A stretch of 64,000 nt of DNA from Chionis minor (Eukaryota; Chordata; Aves; Charadriiformes; Chionididae): NCBI GenBank assembly GCA_013398295.1, contig VZSF01003291.1:442334-506333 (forward strand). The letters run 5' to 3'. The translations under genes and the position numbers were made by a program. Each line of letters begins with the position of its first letter. Within the stretch, counting starts at the first letter, position 1. The notes under the pieces were generated by a model. The model searched no databases. It saw only the letters and a list, made by a program, of their open reading frames with translations, and had not been told where the DNA came from. Positions 1-12,200 of this stretch are shown piece after piece.

Positions 1-61
1 TTAACTCCCCTCAGGTGCAGCCCAAGGCCTGCCGTGCTGCCCCAGACCTTGTCACACCTAA

Positions 62-370
62 AAAAAGTGCCGAGCCACCCTGACTCCATTGGTGCACGAG
101 TTTTCCAGCTGCCCCTGCCAACCAGCTCTGCTGTTGGTGTTTCCAAAAGCAGCTGAAGCCAGAGCCTCCTCGGCGCTCGGAGCCAGAGGGTCTGCCAGAC
201 CCCTCGCTGCGGTTGCTCGTGCATCGGGGTCATCTCCCACGAACCTCACACGACCTCGGCACCGGGTCCTGGTGGCGCCGGGGAAGACCTGGGGAGGTAT
301 GGCTGCCCGCACGCCTTGGGCTACGAGCACATTCCTGAGCACGGGACAAGCTGCCTGGTACCAGTGACGG
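62..370. other. CpG-rich segment at left edge
   Basis: About twenty CpG dinucleotides fall within roughly 300 bases, in a window where CpG is otherwise sparse, and the segment is clearly more GC-rich than the AT-rich DNA that follows from about 400. Open frames run through it on both strands (about 92 codons on plus, 94 on minus), which is what GC-rich DNA gives by chance. Neither translation is recognisable. It could be a small CpG island, an exon or promoter of a gene lying left of the window, or a GC-rich repeat. No TATA box or splice-site pair settles the matter. Confidence 0.4.
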
Positions 371-949
371 AAGTTAACATGAGCTGCTACAAGCTGGGCC
401 CATTTTCCATACTAATCTAGTCATAACGTTAAAACAAACTATTTCCGGACTGCAATTATTGCACCTCATAGAGAAACTGTACGATGCTGAAATTAACAAA
501 ATGCTCGAGTGCATTTAATTACTAACAGATACCTTTAAACTTGCGGTTAGGAAACTGTTAGCCATTCCTGAAGCATGTGCCCTGCAATTCAGTTCCACTC
601 TGAAGCATTTTCAGAATCTGCTGATCCATAAAACGTACCATTGGAGAAGGTTTGTTTTGGCAGAGGTCTCAGTTTTGTCCAGCAAACTAATGGTGTCCGT
701 TAACACACCATTACATACGTCGTTAACATACTTGGCAACTGGGATTTCCCCTCAAGAATAAAGAAATCATGTGTAAATCATAATTATTGTCCGCCTGGCA
801 GTATCAATCATCACACACAAGGCACTTGTTCTAATTCTCCAGCGGCAAAAAAGTTCCTTGCAAATGCAACTGGGGTTCTCCTTGCACATGGCACCTTACT
901 TGGAAATCACCAGTCAAGCCACAGATTCTCGCCCTCTGCTCCGCTCTCA
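371..949. other. Unique AT-rich DNA, no gene seen
   Basis: No repeat, RNA gene or credible open frame is visible. The segment separates the CpG-rich left edge from the first CR1 element. Confidence 0.5.
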
Positions 950-1497
950 TGAGGCATGACTCCGCCTCACCTGGAGTGCTGCGTCCAGCTCTGGGGCCCC
1001 CAGCACAAGAAGGACATGGACCTGCTGGAGCGAGTCCAGAGGAGGCCACAAAGATGATCCGAGTGCTGGAGCACCTCTGCTGTGAGGACAGGCTGAGAGA
1101 GTTGGGGTTGTTCAGCCTGGAGAAGAGAAGGCTCCAGGGAGACCTTACAGAAGAATTCCAGTATCTGAAGGGGGCCTACAAGAAAGCTGGAGAGGGACTT
1201 TTTGCAAGGGCATGTAGTGATAGGAGAAGGGGTAATGGCTTCAAAATGGAAGAGGGGAGATTTAGATTAGATCTCAGGAAGAAATTTTTCAGTCTGAGGG
1301 TGGTGAGGCACTGGAATGGGTTGCTCAGAGAAGCTGTGGCTTCCCCATCCCTGGAGGTGTTCAAGACCAGGTTGGATGGGTCTTTGAGTAACCAGGTTTA
1401 GTAGGAGGTGTCCCTGCCCACGGCAGGGGGGTTGGAACTAGATGATCTTTAAGGTCCCTTCCAACCTAAACCATTCTATGATGCTTCGACTCTATGA
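950..1497 (+). mobile_element. CR1 LINE, 5'-truncated, 3' end of ORF2 plus tail
   Basis: This is the 3' end of a chicken-repeat-1 non-LTR retrotransposon. In life its ORF2 encodes endonuclease and reverse transcriptase; only the C-terminal end remains. The translation to the stop near 1401 contains the familiar CR1 block: [13 protein letters not shown] at about 1100-1140, then YLKGAYKKAGEGLF, then RLDLRKKFFSLRVVRHW, then SPSLEVFKTRLDG near the end. The upstream ~80 bases (tctggggcccccagcac) also match CR1, but a frame slip separates them from the tail of the frame. After the stop comes the typical roughly 95-base 3' UTR with a short hairpin around ctgcccacggcagg, the ggtcccttccaacct block, one intact ATTCTATG at 1473-1480 and a degraded second copy. 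5' truncation is normal for this family. The frame is nearly intact, but the fragment has no activity. Confidence 0.93.
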
Positions 1498-1650
1498 AAC
1501 AGTTTGCATTAGGCTGACAAAAATGTACTGACATGATGAATAAGAGACAGGGATTACCTATGGAGCAATCCTTGCCCTTAACATGCAGTTCTTCCAAACA
1601 GCCACTGAAATCTATTTCTTTTCCTCTGTAGATGTCTTAGGAAAACAATG

Positions 1651-1675
1651 AAAGGAAAAAAAAAAAAAGAAAAAA
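1651..1675. repeat. A-rich simple tract
   Basis: Thirteen consecutive A followed by a single G and six more A, then C-rich sequence. No retroposon body ends here that I can recognise. Confidence 0.8.
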
Positions 1676-2689
1676 CCCACCACACCAGGTATAGATCAGA
1701 AATTGCTTATTTTCTTTGTTACACCATAAGTTCTTTTGGGGTGCATTCAGGGAAACCTTGCAGAGTGGGTTCTTTTCATAGCAGGGTTCAGCACCAGACT
1801 TTTGAAGGACTTCAGCTCCACACTGTGACACCCAAGCTGCTAGCTGGGCTTTCAGCTGAGCTCAGAGCTGGTCCTCTAAAGCTCTACTAAAAGTCTGGCA
1901 CTAAGAAAGGGGGCTGAGAGGTGACAGCGCAAACCAGTCCTTCTTTAAGTACGTACACAGGAGGGTTTGGTCCCTGCTCCTAGAACTGAGATTTGGGACT
2001 GGTGCGTGAGATTTTATTCCTTGGGCTGACACATCCAATCAGGCCACGGAGATTTTCTCACACACAAAATCACTCTCAAACCTGTAGGTTGAACATTTAA
2101 AAAACACAGCAGTGATAAAATAATAATACCAACAATACCGCCAGCAGATGCGACTGCCAAGCAACATTATGTACTTCACAGTTTATGACATACATTTGAT
2201 AGAAAACACTTGCAGCACGAGAGATTGGCATTACAGCCAAGGAAAAACTCAGCTGTGCAGCTGGTGCAAACTGGGGGTGGGAATCTCAAGCGCTGCCATT
2301 TTTTAGGAACAGGACGGCGTAACAACCAGCACACACCTCTAAGAGCCGACAGCAGAGATGGTCTGGCCAACCTTGATATCCTGCTTTCTCCGATTCTGTG
2401 ATTTCTGCTCTCTAATACAAAATGGCATTGTATAGAATTGCACAAGTCACTGCCTCGCTCACCCTTTGCTCAACGGGAAGGGACGGATCAACATTCACAT
2501 TAGACGATGAGCCAGCTTTCACAGGGCGCTCCTGATCGCCTCTTCACAGAGGAAAGTGAAACAGCCTGAACTCACCAACTGCATTTGCTAAAGAGGGAGA
2601 AGCTTCCAACAGAATTCATGTTTCCCTTACCACACCTTGCCTTGCAGTGTAATGGTAGGAAGTTGGAGGTAGTATCTAGTTATAAAACC

Positions 2690-2703
2690 AAAAAAAAAAA
2701 AAA
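2690..2703. repeat. Poly-A tract (14)
   Basis: An uninterrupted run of 14 A. No processed pseudogene or LINE 3' end is visible on its 5' side. Confidence 0.85.
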
Positions 2704-5268
2704 GGAACAGGGAATTTGCACTAGAAAGATAAAACCTCTTTTAAAATTGCAGCTTGGGAGTCTCATGACAGTAAAGAATATATTTATTTTCTGCATTTGC
2801 ATTTACACTTCATCTCTGATTCCTTCCCAATACTCCCACCCTGTATTGCTTATATAAAAAGAGATGTACTAGAGACTCCAACTACAGTCTGTAGTATTTT
2901 CAGGCCTTGATGGAAGTCTGCAGTCTATTTTCCAAGCTCGTAAATCTCTAGAGAAGTGTTTCATTATTCTGTCCAGGCAGTGTAGAGTATCTGAGCCATA
3001 GATCCTCACGGATGTTTCCTTTCTGGGCCATTCCATGGTCAGGCAACATTTTGCATTTCAGAAGTGCCCTTAAATTCTTTCACCAGCCCATTCCTCTTCA
3101 AACAAATTGGAACTGAAAATTCCTCTTTCAAGTCCCATACAATAAATTGCAACCTCAACATTCCAGCCTGAAAGGAGCATTTTTCCCCTTCTCTTCAAGC
3201 ATTTTGCCTTGTAGGTAGAGGAGGACAAAAGCCATGACCTTCTTCAGCAAATTCAGGACACCAGAAGCCAAAGTAAACAGCTGTTACAGTGTTTTGTAGT
3301 GCTTAGGAGTAAAGTACACAGTCTTCTTCAGTAAAACGAAGCACTGTTTCTGGTACCTTCATTATAACCTAACAGATACATTAATTAGCAACAGGTCAAA
3401 GCTGTGAAGTTTGCTTAGGGATCCAAATTAGGGATCCAGACAAAATTTGGTAGTCGTGGGTTCAGGACCACCTCACCTAAGAACGTGAATTTAATACTTT
3501 TATATATGTGCAAAGAATATTAAATCAGCTTTGTTATTAAGCCATCTGGAAAATGTAAGCTGCGTTTTAGGAGTGACTGTCTGAATTCAAGCATCTGTCC
3601 AAACGCAATACATTTCCAAGCTATTCTCACTTAGCAAACAAAGGAGACAAGAGAAATACCTCCCAGAAAAAAAGCTCTTGTTTCTGACCTAAAAATCACA
3701 AGGGTAGTGGCTTTGGTCAAAGAAGACCAAGAAGTTGGTGCAGAAACCAGGCTCCTCCCTGCAATGCTATGCATACTCTCAGGATCAGCTCTGCAAGAGC
3801 CTGTGTTGTTCAGATAACCGTCCTCTTTCTTGCACCGTTGTCACAGAAAGGCATTTCAACCTGGGAGGACAGTGTTTCCAGCCAGATCTCCTCTCACCTT
3901 CCAAACCACTGAGGAGTCCCCAGAAAAGAGCCCAACATGACAGCCTGAAGGAAGTGGACATACAGCGATTTGCACAGTGGTCCAATGCATTTTTGGACCT
4001 GCAAAGGTCTGGACTGCTCATGTCCCGGGGTAGCTTGCAGGCTAACTGGGAAGCACAAGCAGTGCTGGTTTGCTCAGAGGAAGACAAGTGAGACGAGAGT
4101 ACCCTCTTTTACGTCCTTGCTGTAGAGCTTCTGTCAGAATAAGGGAAGTAGGGGAAAGCAGGGTAAGCCAATTAGGACTAATCATCAAGAAACAGATGAA
4201 GATCTGCCTTACTTTTCCATCTGCCTCTTCAGAGAAGGGTAGACCTACACTGAAAGATGAAGTCTTTGACGTTAAGTGATAAATGAAAACATAACTGATA
4301 ATTCAAACCTGCCACAGGGCAAGTTTAAAGGAGGGTTGCCCCAAATGGATTCACTATGTTCACAAGCTACTGCCAGGAACATGGATATTTTTTTCCTGTG
4401 TTTGTTGGTTGCTCTACATTTAAAACATCTCTGTATGTTTGTTTTTCTTCCGGTCTTTTGTGGTTGCTTTGTAAACATCTGGGCTGGTTTTCTAGTCCTT
4501 TGTACAAGAAGCGTGTGTGTGTTAGTTTTGCCAATGGCTCTTATGTAATGTTTGTGGGGATGAAGGAATTGGTTAAAACGGCTCCTTTGAAAGGCCACCC
4601 CAACCCAAAACTATTATGGGAATATTTCATGAAATGTCCTCTTCCCCCTTCCATACCGCACCATCAATTTCCCTGACTAAAAAACTCTGTTAACAACAGA
4701 GCCCTCTCTTTCAGTGGCAATTACTCAATAAGACATTTACTTCTTGCAACCCCATGTTTCTGCTGAGTTTCCTGGTGGTAATATGTCACCAAAGGACACC
4801 AATGCACTTTCAATCTAAATGAACTGCCTCATTTGTAGGGCACAAAGGAGTACATTTCCCAAGAATGAGACCCATACGTTTCTTCTCCAGTATGCAGCAC
4901 CTTAATCCATCATAAAAATGTTAACCCCTCCCAGTAGTGTAAGAGTGAAACTTAGCAGCTAGAAAATAAATTGTTCAACAGTGGTTTCCTACAATAGATA
5001 TATGATGGGTTATTTGACAGTCAAGATCCTAATTCTTTTAAGCCCCTCTGAAAGCCCCTGCAGTTAATATTTTTATATTACTTCAAGCTAACTCTCCCCC
5101 AATAAGTGAAGAGCTTCAGAGCTTTTAAGACCAAAGGAAACACTTTGTCTGTCAAACTCCACTTTCCTGTACAATCCAGACCACAAATTTTCACCTAGCA
5201 TTTCCTGCTGCAAACTCAAGGATTTTGGTTGGTCTCTCACAGGTTTTCAAGAAACATGTGGTTTGACT

Positions 5269-5297
5269 TGGACCTCTCTTGTTGGTTCAGAGGTCCA
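5269..5297. repeat. 9-bp perfect inverted repeat
   Basis: TGGACCTCT at 5269-5277 pairs perfectly with AGAGGTCCA at 5289-5297 across an 11-base loop. Being GC-rich, it could form a stable hairpin. No flanking duplication or gene context suggests a function. Confidence 0.6.
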
Positions 5298-8200
5298 GCC
5301 CATCGTGCCATGCACCCACCTGCTGATCCCTTCCCACTCTTGAGGTGATAGCTGCTTCTTTTCCAGCCTGAGGTGAGAGCCTACCTCAGTCTTGTGGGAG
5401 GTCACAGGGAGCTGGATTTTCAAGGAGGACCCCTCGCCTCATTTCCCTCAAACCCCAAATGGAGGACAGATGGAGGAGAGGAGAGAGGCAGAGGGAGGAA
5501 GCTCCACAGGGCAGCTGGGGACACTGGGGTAGGAAGCTTTGCAGGAGAAGGGCAGCTGAACAGGCTGACAGCAGAGGGATCGGTGTTATGGTGCTACGTG
5601 GCTTCTACATTAAAATTTCTTAACGGGCTCTTTTTCTTAGGAAAAAATAATCTCACTTCACAGGCTTTCATGATTACAGAGTTCCCCCCTCCCCCATTCA
5701 AAAATACCCCCACAAAGCTCAATCTTCTTAATTTGCTTGGTCACAAATGGGAACAAGCTGCACTTTCCAAATAAATATTTTATGGTTTTTTTCCTCCTCT
5801 TCAACAACGGAGTTCATGTAACAGATTATCTGAACCAAGTTCCTCACCAGTACGACTAAAGCAGCAGAAGCAGACCACACTTCAGTACCAGTAGTGTAGT
5901 TGAAGGAAAATGTGGGGTTTACTCCACTTTGAATTTGGGTCAGTTTACCCACGTTTTATTTACCACTGGACCATTATTCAGCACCAGATACAGCCCTGCT
6001 TCTCAGGGGCCATACGTGCTTTCATTTTGCACCCATGTCCCAAGCACTAGCCAGACAGGTACAATTTTATGGAAAACAAGGGATTTCTACATGGTCTGAT
6101 CTTAGAGGCCAAGTGTGGATGCAGGGCTCCGAGACAAATCAATGGTTATCCAAGCACAGACACCAATCAAACAGCTCGGTGTTCTACATCTTTGCTTGCT
6201 CCCTACAGTTGTGGTTGCAAGTTGTGTTTGTCTAGAGACATGAGGGAAAGAAGACATGAAAGCTAAAAAGGGTAAAAATATGCTGTCACCAAGAAAATGT
6301 TATTCTGTTACTGTAGTTAAAGGTAGAGCTAAATCTGTAATGATGAGGAAGGACAAAGATGCAGTACTACAGTCCTGCCTGGAAATTTCCTGAGTTCATA
6401 CAAAATCCTGGGCTTTGTTCTAGGTCACCACACGGTGCAGGAGGTACCTATTCTGGTTCTGGCTTTCTCCTGTTATTTCCTCTTTTACAGCCAAACTGAA
6501 TGAGAAAAAGAAATAGTCATAGTTTGGACTTAATATTCATAATACAGTTTTAATGACAGAATGATGCTCTTTCTACTTGAAACATCATTACCCATCCCTT
6601 AAAAACTTCAAAAAAAGCACCTTGCACGGGCTGCCTCAGGAGATCGTGGAGGACTGATTCTCCCCTCTGGCACTGAGTTTGCAGCATATATACCCAGTAT
6701 AAATTGGATCAAACCTTCTCTCTCTGCATAGGAAAGTGCCTTTCATTTCCCTCCATGGCACACATGTCTGTGAGCACTGAGGTCTCTAGGAAAATGAGGC
6801 TGCAATCGATATCCTAGCCAACAAACAGGAGATGTTCATAAAAGACTGTATGACTATCATACCTATGCTTGTCTGTGTGTGCTTGAATTTAAGCCTCATT
6901 TCTTCTTTCTCACTATGTTGCAAGATTTCATTACAGAATTTCAGGATCACTGAAAGCAAGCAAAGGCACTGGAATCAAAACTTCTGTTTCTGGTTCAGCT
7001 TAACTATCTCTGTTCTTTTCTCTGACTTAATACAGGTGAAAAGGTAACACTTTTAGACAGCCAGACATTTCCCTGAATGGAGAAGAAAAACACATTAGCT
7101 ATCAAAACAGAAATAAACACATATTGGCAGAGACCACACAAGACTAAGACAGCAAATATTGCAAGAGAACACACACACCCCCCCATGATGCCCTGTCTTG
7201 TTCATACCCCAGATGCCAGCAGATGCAAGTGACAAAAATAATATTGTTAAGTCTGCAAAGACAGAGATTCTCACACTGTTTTGAAAAAACTTGGATGATA
7301 AACATCATGGTTGACAAACACCCCATCAGTGACCCCTGCAGAACTCCAACCCCAGGTAGCAGAAGGTTAGAAAAACATCCCTTCCTAATCACTGGCTGAG
7401 ACTGATCTGACAAACAACCATTAATCCCTTCAGCAGCTTGCTCAGCAGCTCATTACTTTCCACAGTGAAGGTACATTACGGATCTAGAACTGCGGGCTGG
7501 TTTGATGATGACTTGCTCTGCTCATCTGCTGATCACAAACTGATCTATCACTCGTAACAGGACAACAGAAAAAACTTCAAAGGGATTAAACCTAGAGCAA
7601 CCTAGAAAGATATTAAAATGAACGTGGAAATAAACTACAGGATATTAAAGGGCTGTTAAAACCAAAGAACTGAATTTTAGAGAGTGACGGTCACAAATGC
7701 ACAGCAATGGACTTGCATACCAGTCACAGAGGGTCAAAACTTGGCAGTGTGGTGCAAAAGAATCATGAACAGGTAGGACGTACTGAAGTAATAACGGAAA
7801 CAGCGGCAAACACCCTGAGCACTCTGAGCTGAAATAGAAATTCTGCTCCAATATATTCAAATATCAAATTTCTAAAGAAAAGTATATATATCTGGAAGTA
7901 ACTAAGCCAGGCTTTTCCCTAAGGAGTGAAGTCTTTCTAAGCAGGAGACATGTTGGACTCCTTTCAAGAGAACAGATGAACCTCTCTACCTTAAACAAGA
8001 TCTTCAGGGAAGTACAACCTGTAGGTTTCTGTTTGCCTCGATTTTAGATCTGTTTCCAAAACATAGAAAGGTCAAAAGCAGACCAGCACCTAATCTCAAA
8101 AGTAAAAATCCCGCTCTTCTCTCTGTATATAAATCCAAACTTCAACAAAATCTGTAGGAATCACAGATTTCACTTTTGTCCACCTCTGAAGATCTCCAGG

Positions 8201-9228
8201 GCAGAGAAAACACTGCATGTTCAGAGTCTGGAGTGTGTCTACAGTTTCAGAAATGAGTAAAAAACATGTCTGGGACCAGAGCTAAGGGAATGGGATCTGT
8301 ATGTTTGCCAGTGGGAGAAGAAATATGAAATTACAAAAGGTAATGCTTTTAAGCTTGCTTTTAGGCTGAAAACTGAATTTCAATAATTTACTGTAATAAC
8401 CAATTACAGGTTATACTTTTTTTTTTTTAAAAAAAAGGCTTTAATTGGATGTTTTTCACATAAACTCTGTTCCCACAGAAAAGATTAGTTTATCGAGAGC
8501 CAAGCGACTATTGAACTAAAAGTCTGGATTATAACGAGAGGTCTGACTCAATAACTTGCCCAAGCTGTTCTTTCACACAGACAGTGCAGACCTCAGGTAA
8601 GGCCTCAAGTGTTCACGAGGGGCCCCAGCACCTGGGGATAACTAACACAGAGCCATTCATATGGACATAACTTCTTTTCTCCCGGTGGAGAAACCAGGCC
8701 TCTGCTAATCCTCCCACTTTCACGGCAACTTTCTCAGTCGTTCCCGATGTTCATGGGTGCCGCGTTGGCCAACTGTTACAAATAACATGACTGTGCAAGG
8801 GTAACAGAACGAATCTGGCCAGAGGTAACTGAGTAAAACATGACTTCAGACAGACTCCCTCTTGGTTTTGCACTGTCAAGCAGCCAAAGCTACAGCCTGT
8901 AGCTGCATGAGGTGCATAGCTGAGATAAACAACCACTGGTGACATTTTAGGCCAGCTGAGGTAATAAATGAACATTGACCTCCATTGCTATCTCAGATGA
9001 GTGGAAAATATTGGCTCAATTGGCAACAAGTTTCCACAAGCTGACTTAGGATAACAGACCATGCCCTTCTTTTTCTGTGTTTTCCATCAAAGCTTTGAAT
9101 AGCTTTTTTGTCGCAGAAAACCTTTAAACCATGTAGCGCACAGAGAGCTCCAAGCCACCCGAGCCAGAACTTGGGTCAGGAATGCTCTGACCTTGATACA
9201 GGACAGATACGGCGGCTGTAGATTACCA

Positions 9229-12200
9229 TTATTTTTTTTCCATGCCAAAACTAATTCTTCGTGCCGTGCTTGCGAGAGAGGAAGTCGCTGATAAGCAATG
9301 TTTACATGCAGTGCAATAGCTGGCTAATGTGAGGGCACGGCCAGTGATTGGCACTATTGTCTGGCCCAGCAGAGACAAGCTCCAGAGACCTGGGGAACCA
9401 CTACAAGACAATTTGCCAGGAGAGGCGCAGTGCACTCTTTGACGGAGCTGTGGGAAGCCCAGCATACGGACTTCCCAGGATACTTGGTCTAGCACTCAGC
9501 TGGTGCAAAGCCATCAACCACAGAAGTGTCCTCAGCCCACAAAACAGATGGTTAAAGCTGAAGCTGCAGGTGGAGAGCTCAGCTAGGAAACAAGTGCAGA
9601 CACACACAAAAAGGAAAAAAGCATGCCAGAGGGTGAGGAGGGGAGGTCTGTTCGCCTCACACCAAAAGGAGCCTGAGTGTCTCTGGAAACCAAATGAAGC
9701 CAGGAGTTGCTTTTGCATGCCATGGTCTGCTCTGCTTTGACAACCTCTTTTCCTCAAGCCGAGCACCGATGAAATAGAAGTTTTGCCTAGACCAGCCTCC
9801 CCAGAAGTCAGGATGTCCCCTTGCCCTAAATAGCAAGCAGGCTTGACCAGAAGTGATGTGCATAGTCTGTTGATACTCGCTTGCCGCATGTACTGAGGTC
9901 TGCAAGCCAGGCCTGGCAGTGGAAGAGTAAACCCGAGGTCATTCAGATGAAGCCGGAGGGATGAAAAGGCAGCACTTACCAACAGGGCTGCAAAATGGTG
10001 TACCAGACACCGGGGTATCAAGGTGAGCAGTCTGGTACAAAGAGAGCCTTGCGGTGAAAGAATCAGCGTAAAGAAAGAGTCAAACCTGGACCAAAGGGTG
10101 TTTCAAATCCCCAGATGGTCCTTCAGGTATTAAACAGGGATGGGGTTTGCCTACAGGTTCATGGATTAGATGAGTTTCGCTCCATGGATATGCTCAAGGA
10201 TGACCTAAACATTCACTCATACCTGGTCTGCATAAAGCACTTCTGCTACAGTGGGAGCCCAAAGCAGATTCTGTGCCTGCCTGTACTAAATTCTTTCAAG
10301 GGCAGAAATACTTCCTGCAGATCTGGGCTTTCTTTTCATTTTGAAATCACAGAAACACAAATGCAAGTTTCCTTGGCAAAGTTTCTTGGTTTGCCTTGCT
10401 GGTGATGCAGTAACCAAAGCAAATTAATCAGAAGCAAGATGAGTAAGTACATATCTATCCAGTTGATAGCCATCTTACAAAGCTGTTTGAGGGCAAAAAA
10501 GTACATTCCCCTGTATTGAATCAGGACATCACAACTACAAAGTGTTCCAAGTTAAACACATCCAAAAACTGTTTGACTCATGTTTCACATTTAATTCTAT
10601 ATCTCTAAAAAAGTTTACAAAAGCAAAGCTTGTCTGGACTAAACAACTGAACTGCATGAGGCACGTGGCATTAGCTCAGGCTTCTCTGGCCAGCTTTCTA
10701 AATGAAGTGTTTGGAAATAAGAGAAACACACAGATTTGGGAGTGGAATGGATAAGAGATTTAGTTTCTCCTTTTATAACAGAGTCCTGTGTAAATCTGAA
10801 GGAGCCTGCAAAACTTCAACAAGACATGCATTAAAAGCAGCAGCAGCTCTGTCCACTTATAATAGAATTATTAAAAGCAAGGCAAAAGAGAAAGATTCAA
10901 CACGTTGCTGGAGAGCTGCCCAAAAGCCCACAGTTGTGATGTAGTGTTTGGACTCGAATTGTGTTAACAGGGCAATATAAATCTGCAGAGAATAAGACCA
11001 AGCCTGAAGAGAGTAGACCTAGCCAAGAAGGCCCACAAACTGATCACAGATCCAAGTGGTAGGTAGTTCAAAAGGCAAGTATTTGAAAATTAATTCTATA
11101 TAGTAAAAAGCTGTCTGTGCTCATAGTTTATTTTGAAGGTCACACGTACATTATAGTACCAAGAGAGCAAAATCTGAGTGATCAAGAGAATGGCATAGCA
11201 AAGTGCACCAAAAAGATTTCATTTCCCTCACAGGTTCTACAATGGGCAGTTCAATTATTGGCAGTGATGATGTTATGTCTAATGTAAACATTTCACTTTC
11301 AGCACAGCTGAACTGGGAGGGATTATAACAAGTAATGAATGAACCTCCAAATACTTCTCCAAGCCAAAAAAACCCAGCGATGGCATGCAGAGCTGAATCC
11401 TTCCAATCATCCAGAAAGAGATGGAGAGGATTTTGCATGACTCTTGGTAATTACTACTTCCAAAACTGCCAGAGATGCCTTTTCCCACCCCTTTGTGGTC
11501 AAGGCAATTATTCTTCCAGGTTCTCACTCTTGGCCCACACCTCCATTGTCAAGTCAATGGAAGAATGACAACATCCACCAGCTGCCTGGACAACATCCAG
11601 CCTGGATTATTACAATGAGACTGCATGAGAAACAGGATTAGAAAAGCAAAGAAAGTCTACTGATAAAGCTGCCCCATTTGTTTTGATTCAAGATATTAAG
11701 GTTGCTCAGTAAATATCTGTCGTATGTGGGAGACTTCCCTGCACCCTGAACAGCTCCATGGCATTTGATTAGCTTCTGCTTCATTGCAAAATCGAATACC
11801 TGGGGGTGATAGCTAGGTCAGTTTCAGTGAAGGTTTTCTAGGTTTATCATTTGTATATTTTCTCCTTGGTTTACTAAGAAGTATTCCTAGAGTACACCTA
11901 CAACCTGACGCTGAAGGAAAGTTCTTTGTGCAGGAACTCACTGTTTAATTTACGGCATATCATAATGTTCCCATTCCTTGTAATAAAACAAGCTAGCATC
12001 CATACTCTCTTAAAATATGGTCCGACCAGATGGGTTTGCATATTTACAAGTCTAGCAATGAAATATTCAATGTAGTAATTGCTTATATCACATCCATTTT
12101 GTTAAAAAGCCCTCTGGAGTATTCTTCCAAAAACTAAAAGGACCACCCTGTGCTGAAAACGCAGGATATCATTTAGCTGTGCACACTGACTCCGGCTTGA

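Larger units (their letters stand above)
1498..9228. other. Unique non-coding DNA with A tracts
   Basis: No coding region is supported; open frames here are short and unrecognisable. Visible structure: A-rich runs at 1651-1675 and 2690-2703, a T12/A8 run at 8417-8436, a 9-bp inverted repeat at 5269-5297, a short direct repeat of tagggatcca near 3416-3438, and a weak MIR-like match near 8548-8590. Confidence 0.5.

Noticed and set aside
58..367. Open frames on both strands of the CpG-rich left edge as a gene
   Set aside because: Both strands are open in GC-rich sequence, neither protein is recognisable, and no splice sites support an exon.
2300..2401. Possible CR1 tail in reverse (tcacagaatc then ggttgg)
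   Set aside because: The match stops after a few short words; the expected ggtcccttcc block and ORF end are absent.
4470..4510. TGTAAACATC resembling a miR-30 seed
   Set aside because: Only the first ten bases match; no complementary star arm lies within hairpin distance.
8548..8590. MIR-like phrase ataacttgcccaagc ... cacacag
   Set aside because: Too short and with an insertion in the middle; flanks do not extend the match.
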